Assembly (NCBI RefSeq): GCF_900129645.1
Contig: NZ_FSQZ01000001.1
Span: forward strand, 1,178,001-1,242,000
Length of the DNA: 64,000 nt
Source of the DNA: Acetomicrobium flavidum
GTDB lineage: Bacteria; Synergistota; Synergistia; Synergistales; Acetomicrobiaceae
Reading direction: 5' to 3'
Positions 60,311-64,000 of the stretch are shown piece after piece. A program made the translations under genes and the position numbers. The number at the start of each line of letters is the position of its first letter. Position 1 is the first letter of the stretch. The notes beneath the pieces are model-generated. The model had not been told where the DNA came from, did not search any database, and saw only the letters and a list, made by a program, of their open reading frames with translations.

Positions 60311-62104
60311 CTAGACGATCAGATCTACGAACTTGAAGTTCAAGGTATCGACCAATCCCCTGTTGGTTATTCGAAGCTCAGGAATTACGGGAAGCGAAAG
60401 CAGAGCCATGGTCATGAAGGGTGACACCATGGTGCATCCTAGTTTGCGCCATGCCTCATCCAAGGCCTTGACATGGGCATCCACCTCTTCCACGGGTTTG
60501 TCTGACATCAAGCCTGCTATGGGAAGTTCGACCAAGGCCAGCACTTTGCCGTCGCATACGGCGACCATACCGCCGCCGCACTTGCGCAGGACGTTTCCCG
60601 CAAAGGCCATGTCGGCGTCGTTTGTGCCCATGATCAAAAGGTTATGGCTGTCATGTGCCACGGTGGAAGCCACTGCCCCCCGCTTCAAGCTAAACCCGCT
60701 GACGAAGCCAATCCCCATGTTGCCGGGTCCGCCGTGACGCTCTACAACGGCGACCTTGGCCAGGTCTTGGGAAGGATCGGCTTCTATCCTTTGGTCATGA
60801 ACCTTAAGCTTCGTAGTTCTGTGAAAGGTATTTACCCTTGCCTCGACCACTTGGATTACCCTGACAGTTACTTCCTTTTCAGGCCCACCGTATTTGATCT
60901 CGAAGTCGCTTGCTGAAAGCTCATATTTTAGATGTACCGAGTTAAGCGCCCAATCGGGATAGTTTGGAGCTTTTAGTTCCGTCGTCAACTTGCCCTCCCG
61001 GGCAACAATCTCTCCGTCCGTCATGACTATCTCTGGGTTAAAATCGGCCAAGTCTCTAAGGAAAAGAATATCTGCACATCTTCCTGGAGCTATTGCTCCT
61101 ATTTCGTGGCTTACGCGGAAGCACTCGGCGGTGTTTATAGTGGCCATCTGTATGGCGCTAATGGGGTTCATGCCCTCTTCGATGGCCCTTTTTACTACGT
61201 GGTTCATGTGGCCAAGCGTCAGTATGGTGTGAGGGTGAGTGTCGTCGGTGACGAGCAATGCCCTTCTGTCGTCTACGAAGGTCTCGGTCAAGCTCTTGAT
61301 AGTGGCCTTTATGTCCTGCCAGGCCGATCCCTCTCGCATCTTGTTATACATGCCCAGGCGCATCCTGGCCAAGGCATCTTCTTTCCTTGTCCCTTCATGG
61401 CAAGATGCCACGCCGGAGGCCGCGTAAGCCTGTAAGCCTATTTCCGTTTCGGGTATGGAGTAATGCCCGGTTACGATCTTTCCTGACTGCATCGTTATTT
61501 TAAGCATCTCGTGCACATTTTCGTCGCCCGCTAACACGCCGGGAAAGTTCATCATCTCGCCCAAGCCTATTATCTCGTCCCACTTCATGGCCTCGGCTAT
61601 CTCCCTTGGCGTGATGACGGCTCCGGCATCCTCGAATCCGGGAGCGGACGGCACGCACGATGGCATGGTGGCAAACACCTTTAGCGGCAAATTTTTGCCC
61701 TCGTCCACCATCAGCTTGACGCCCCTTAATCCCAAGACGTTTGCTATCTCGTGGGGATCCATGAAGATGGTGGTAGTCCCGCAAGGAAGCGCTGCCCTGG
61801 CAAACTGCGTCACCGTGACCATGCTGGACTCTACATGCATATGGCCGTCAAGAAGTCCCGGCGTCAAATAAAATCCAGAAGCATCTATAATGTTCGTATT
61901 TGGGCCGATCGTGTGATCCGCGTTCCCGACGAGGACGATGCGCCCTTTGTATATGGCTACGTCTGCAGGCAATATCTCCTTTGTGAAGACATTTACCACA
62001 AGTCCTCCCTTTATCACGGTATCTGCCTTTATTTTGCCTTGGGCTGCAAGCGTTAGGTCGCGTGTAACCTCGTAAAGAGCATTTCTTCCCAAAAACCTCG
62101 GCAT
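60311..62104 (-). CDS. ade: Adenine deaminase
   Basis: A 597-residue amidohydrolase that converts adenine to hypoxanthine. The N-terminal metal motif GHMHVESSM and FMDPHEIANVLG are characteristic of Ade (COG1001). The later GHYS and VTDDTHPHTI motifs provide more metal ligands. The length is standard (about 580-600). It is monocistronic here and ends at the hairpin at 60264. Confidence 0.95.
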   Translation of the reverse strand: MPRFLGRNALYEVTRDLTLAAQGKIKADTVIKGGLVVNVFTKEILPADVAIYKGRIVLVGNADHTIGPNTNIIDASGFYLTPGLLDGHMHVESSMVTVTQFARAALPCGTTTIFMDPHEIANVLGLRGVKLMVDEGKNLPLKVFATMPSCVPSAPGFEDAGAVITPREIAEAMKWDEIIGLGEMMNFPGVLAGDENVHEMLKITMQSGKIVTGHYSIPETEIGLQAYAASGVASCHEGTRKEDALARMRLGMYNKMREGSAWQDIKATIKSLTETFVDDRRALLVTDDTHPHTILTLGHMNHVVKRAIEEGMNPISAIQMATINTAECFRVSHEIGAIAPGRCADILFLRDLADFNPEIVMTDGEIVAREGKLTTELKAPNYPDWALNSVHLKYELSASDFEIKYGGPEKEVTVRVIQVVEARVNTFHRTTKLKVHDQRIEADPSQDLAKVAVVERHGGPGNMGIGFVSGFSLKRGAVASTVAHDSHNLLIMGTNDADMAFAGNVLRKCGGGMVAVCDGKVLALVELPIAGLMSDKPVEEVDAHVKALDEAWRKLGCTMVSPFMTMALLSLPVIPELRITNRGLVDTLNFKFVDLIV

Positions 62105-62179
62105 ATTGTCACCCCTTTTCGGTTCCTTAGTTTAAAATAATTAATACTATTATAAGACAAGCAGAAGGCACGGTGATTT

Positions 62180-63193
62180 TTGTTGAGATGGGAAGATGTC
62201 TTAGAAAGGGCCAGGGAATCGTTGAAGGGGATATGTCATCTGTGTCCCGTCTGTGATATGAAGGCCTGTGCCGGAAAAGTGCCGGGCATAGGCGGCATAG
62301 GCACTGGAAGCAGCGCGAAGAACAATTACGAGGCACTTCGAGGGCTAAAGTTTAAGATGAAGCTGCTTCATGACGTTGACAAGCCCGATATGGGAGTTGA
62401 GCTTTTTGGACAAAAATTGGCGTTGCCGGTCATTGGGGCGGCCGTCGCCGGCGCCAAGGTCAACTTCGCCGCCAAGATAGCCGAAAAGGAGTTCGCGCAG
62501 GCTCAACTGGTTGGTGCCATGGAGGCGGGCACGATCGCCATGATAGGAGACGGCCCGGGAGATCTTTATGACGATACCATAGCGGCCTTAAGGGAAGCAG
62601 GTAAAGGCATTGCCATAATAAAGCCAAGGGAATTTGACGAAATAATGAGACGAATCAAGATGGCTGAAGAAGCGGGAGCTTTGGCCGTGGGCATCGATGT
62701 AGATGCAGCCGGGTTGGTCAACATGAGGAGATCGGGCGAGTTGGTTCGTCCTTTAAATCCGAACATCCTTAAAAGGATATGCGAAAGTTCAAATCTGCCG
62801 GTGATAGTTAAGGGCATAATGGCCGAAGAGGAAGCTGTGATGGCTTGCGATGCAGGTGCCAGCGCCATAGTGGTGTCCAACCATGGCGGAAGGGTATTAG
62901 ACGACCTGCCGGGCACGATATCCGTTCTTCCCGGAATAGCCTCAAGGGTTAGGGGTCGATGTATCGTATTGGCCGATGGAGGCGTAAGGACTGGGTCCGA
63001 TGTGTTGAAATTTTTGGCCTGTGGGGCCAGCGCAGTGTTGGTGGGACGCCCAGTCGTTTGGGGTGTCTTTGGAGGTGGCAAGGAAGGAGTCAGGCTCCTT
63101 TACGAGAGATTGGCACAGGAGCTGTCCGTCGCGATGATGCTAACATCCTGTCCAAGCGTAAGGGAAGTCTCTCATTGTATATCGGGAAACTGA
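62180..63193 (+). CDS. FMN-dependent alpha-hydroxy acid dehydrogenase/oxidase
   Basis: A 337-residue TIM-barrel flavoprotein of the lactate oxidase/glycolate oxidase family: catalytic SNHGGRVLDDLPGT (His and Arg) and ADGGVRTGSDVLKFLACGASAVLVGRP for FMN phosphate. The N-terminal CHLCPVCDMKACAGKVPG, with four cysteines, is typical of the anaerobe branch and may hold an iron-sulfur cluster. TTG 62180 is the annotated-type start, although no good ribosome site is seen. The gene is divergent from adenine deaminase. Confidence 0.85.
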   Translation: MLRWEDVLERARESLKGICHLCPVCDMKACAGKVPGIGGIGTGSSAKNNYEALRGLKFKMKLLHDVDKPDMGVELFGQKLALPVIGAAVAGAKVNFAAKIAEKEFAQAQLVGAMEAGTIAMIGDGPGDLYDDTIAALREAGKGIAIIKPREFDEIMRRIKMAEEAGALAVGIDVDAAGLVNMRRSGELVRPLNPNILKRICESSNLPVIVKGIMAEEEAVMACDAGASAIVVSNHGGRVLDDLPGTISVLPGIASRVRGRCIVLADGGVRTGSDVLKFLACGASAVLVGRPVVWGVFGGGKEGVRLLYERLAQELSVAMMLTSCPSVREVSHCISGN

Positions 63194-63221
63194 AGATTAA
63201 AACTGGAGGACTGATGCCGTC

Positions 63222-64000
63222 ATGGTTATGAAGCGTTGGTGCTTTTTTATGAGATTTGCCCTGTTCGCGGTCATTATGGCCCTTGTGGCAAATTGCCCGT
63301 ATATGGCCCAGGCCGCAGAGGAGGGAGACTACGATGTCATAGTGGTAGGCGCAGGTACCGGGGGTGTAGCAGCAGCGGTTCAGGCGGGTCGATTGGGGGC
63401 AAGGGTGGCCTTGTTTGAGGAAACGAACGTCCTTGGCGGCCAAATGGTGGCCTCCGCTGTCTCCACTATGGATGACATGTACGGCGTTAGGTGGGGAATT
63501 TACGGCGAGTTTCTGGATGCCATATTAAAACATTACGCTTCCTTGGGCAAATCGGTGGGTACGTGCTACTGGACGCCCATAACTGTGGCCTTCGAGCCCA
63601 CAGTTGCAGACTACGTCTTAGCTCAGATGATAAAAGATGTTCGAGATGGCAAGACAACCCGCGACGGCAAGCCGGGCCGGTTAGATGTGTTCTTCAAGGC
63701 AAAGGTACAAAAAGTGCTCAAATCAAGCGACGGCAAAAGCGTTACGGGCATTGTGGCTGACGTCAATGGCAAAAAGGTTGTGTGCAACAGTAAGATATTG
63801 ATAGATGCGACCGAATACGGCGATCTGCTTCCCCTTGCAGGCGCTGGCTACAGGGTTGGCCGTAACGTCGTCGACGGTGAGTTTAGCAAACTTGACGAAG
63901 ACGCCAGGGTGCAGGACATCACATGGGTAGCCGTGATCAAACACTACCCCGGTGGCGTTCCGGATGAGCTTAAAGTAAAGACCCCTCCTCCAGGCTACAA
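63222..64000 (+). CDS. Exported FAD-dependent oxidoreductase (incomplete at window end)
   Basis: The reading frame starts at ATG 63222 (or 63228), has GGAGGA upstream and runs to the window edge, 259 residues visible. A signal peptide (basic start, hydrophobic core to about MAQAAEE) is followed by the FAD motif VVGAGTGGVAAAVQAGRLG, ETNVLGGQMVASAVSTMDDMYG and IDATEYGDLLPLAGAGYR, which define the FAD-dependent oxidoreductase family (COG0644/PF12831). The substrate is unknown. The rest lies outside the window. Confidence 0.82.
   Translation, partial: MVMKRWCFFMRFALFAVIMALVANCPYMAQAAEEGDYDVIVVGAGTGGVAAAVQAGRLGARVALFEETNVLGGQMVASAVSTMDDMYGVRWGIYGEFLDAILKHYASLGKSVGTCYWTPITVAFEPTVADYVLAQMIKDVRDGKTTRDGKPGRLDVFFKAKVQKVLKSSDGKSVTGIVADVNGKKVVCNSKILIDATEYGDLLPLAGAGYRVGRNVVDGEFSKLDEDARVQDITWVAVIKHYPGGVPDELKVKTPPPGY

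Overview
The window looks like chromosome from an anaerobic, amino-acid- and peptide-fermenting bacterium. A Synergistota member close to Acetomicrobium/Anaerobaculum is my best guess. This is inferred from gene content (glycyl radical enzyme, tungsten-type aldehyde ferredoxin oxidoreductase, Na+-coupled amino acid carriers, TRAP and peptide ABC importers, proline/hydroxyproline enzymes), not from a marker gene. No rRNA or tRNA gene and no CRISPR array was seen.

Layout. 1-2.6 kb: end of an unknown gene, a PilM-like protein and pheA. 2.6-8.9 kb (minus strand): an aromatic amino acid operon aroF-tyrA-aroA-aroC-aroKB with overlapping genes. In front of it lie a promoter, a 61-codon leader ORF full of Tyr/Phe/Trp codons, an intrinsic terminator and a complementary antiterminator arm, which together form a textbook transcription attenuator. 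9.0-12.6 kb (minus): a TRAP transporter followed by a D-Ala-D-Ala dipeptidase. 12.85-18.3 kb: a riboswitch-like leader with its own terminator, then a ferredoxin, an aldehyde ferredoxin oxidoreductase, an APC permease and an NlpC/P60 peptidase. 18.5-26.6 kb: a dipeptide ABC transporter with a class I amidotransferase-like hydrolase and a D-aminoacylase.

27.4-43.5 kb: a 16,054-bp integrated element that splits a radical-SAM gene (COG1313-like) in two. The ends share a TTAAT core, and rejoining them gives a 40-bp symmetric attP. The element carries a Rep-like protein with 22-bp iterons, a truncated tyrosine recombinase, a three-gene modification/restriction operon (type III-like Mod, a DUF262-HNH protein, type III-like Res), an ISLre2-type insertion sequence, two small proteins, a small serine recombinase and a large serine recombinase at the right end.

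43.5-64 kb: L-serine dehydratase, CorA and a dicarboxylate/amino acid symporter. Then comes a proline/hydroxyproline block: a HypD-like glycyl radical dehydratase and its activase, a proline racemase/hydroxyproline epimerase, an NSS-family Na+ symporter with a 38-residue small subunit, a five-gene FAD/iron-sulfur amino acid dehydrogenase, an MBL hydrolase and an ornithine cyclodeaminase homologue. Adenine deaminase, an FMN alpha-hydroxy acid oxidase and the start of an exported FAD oxidoreductase close the window. Most accessory functions import amino acids or peptides and oxidise or dehydrate them, including D-forms.
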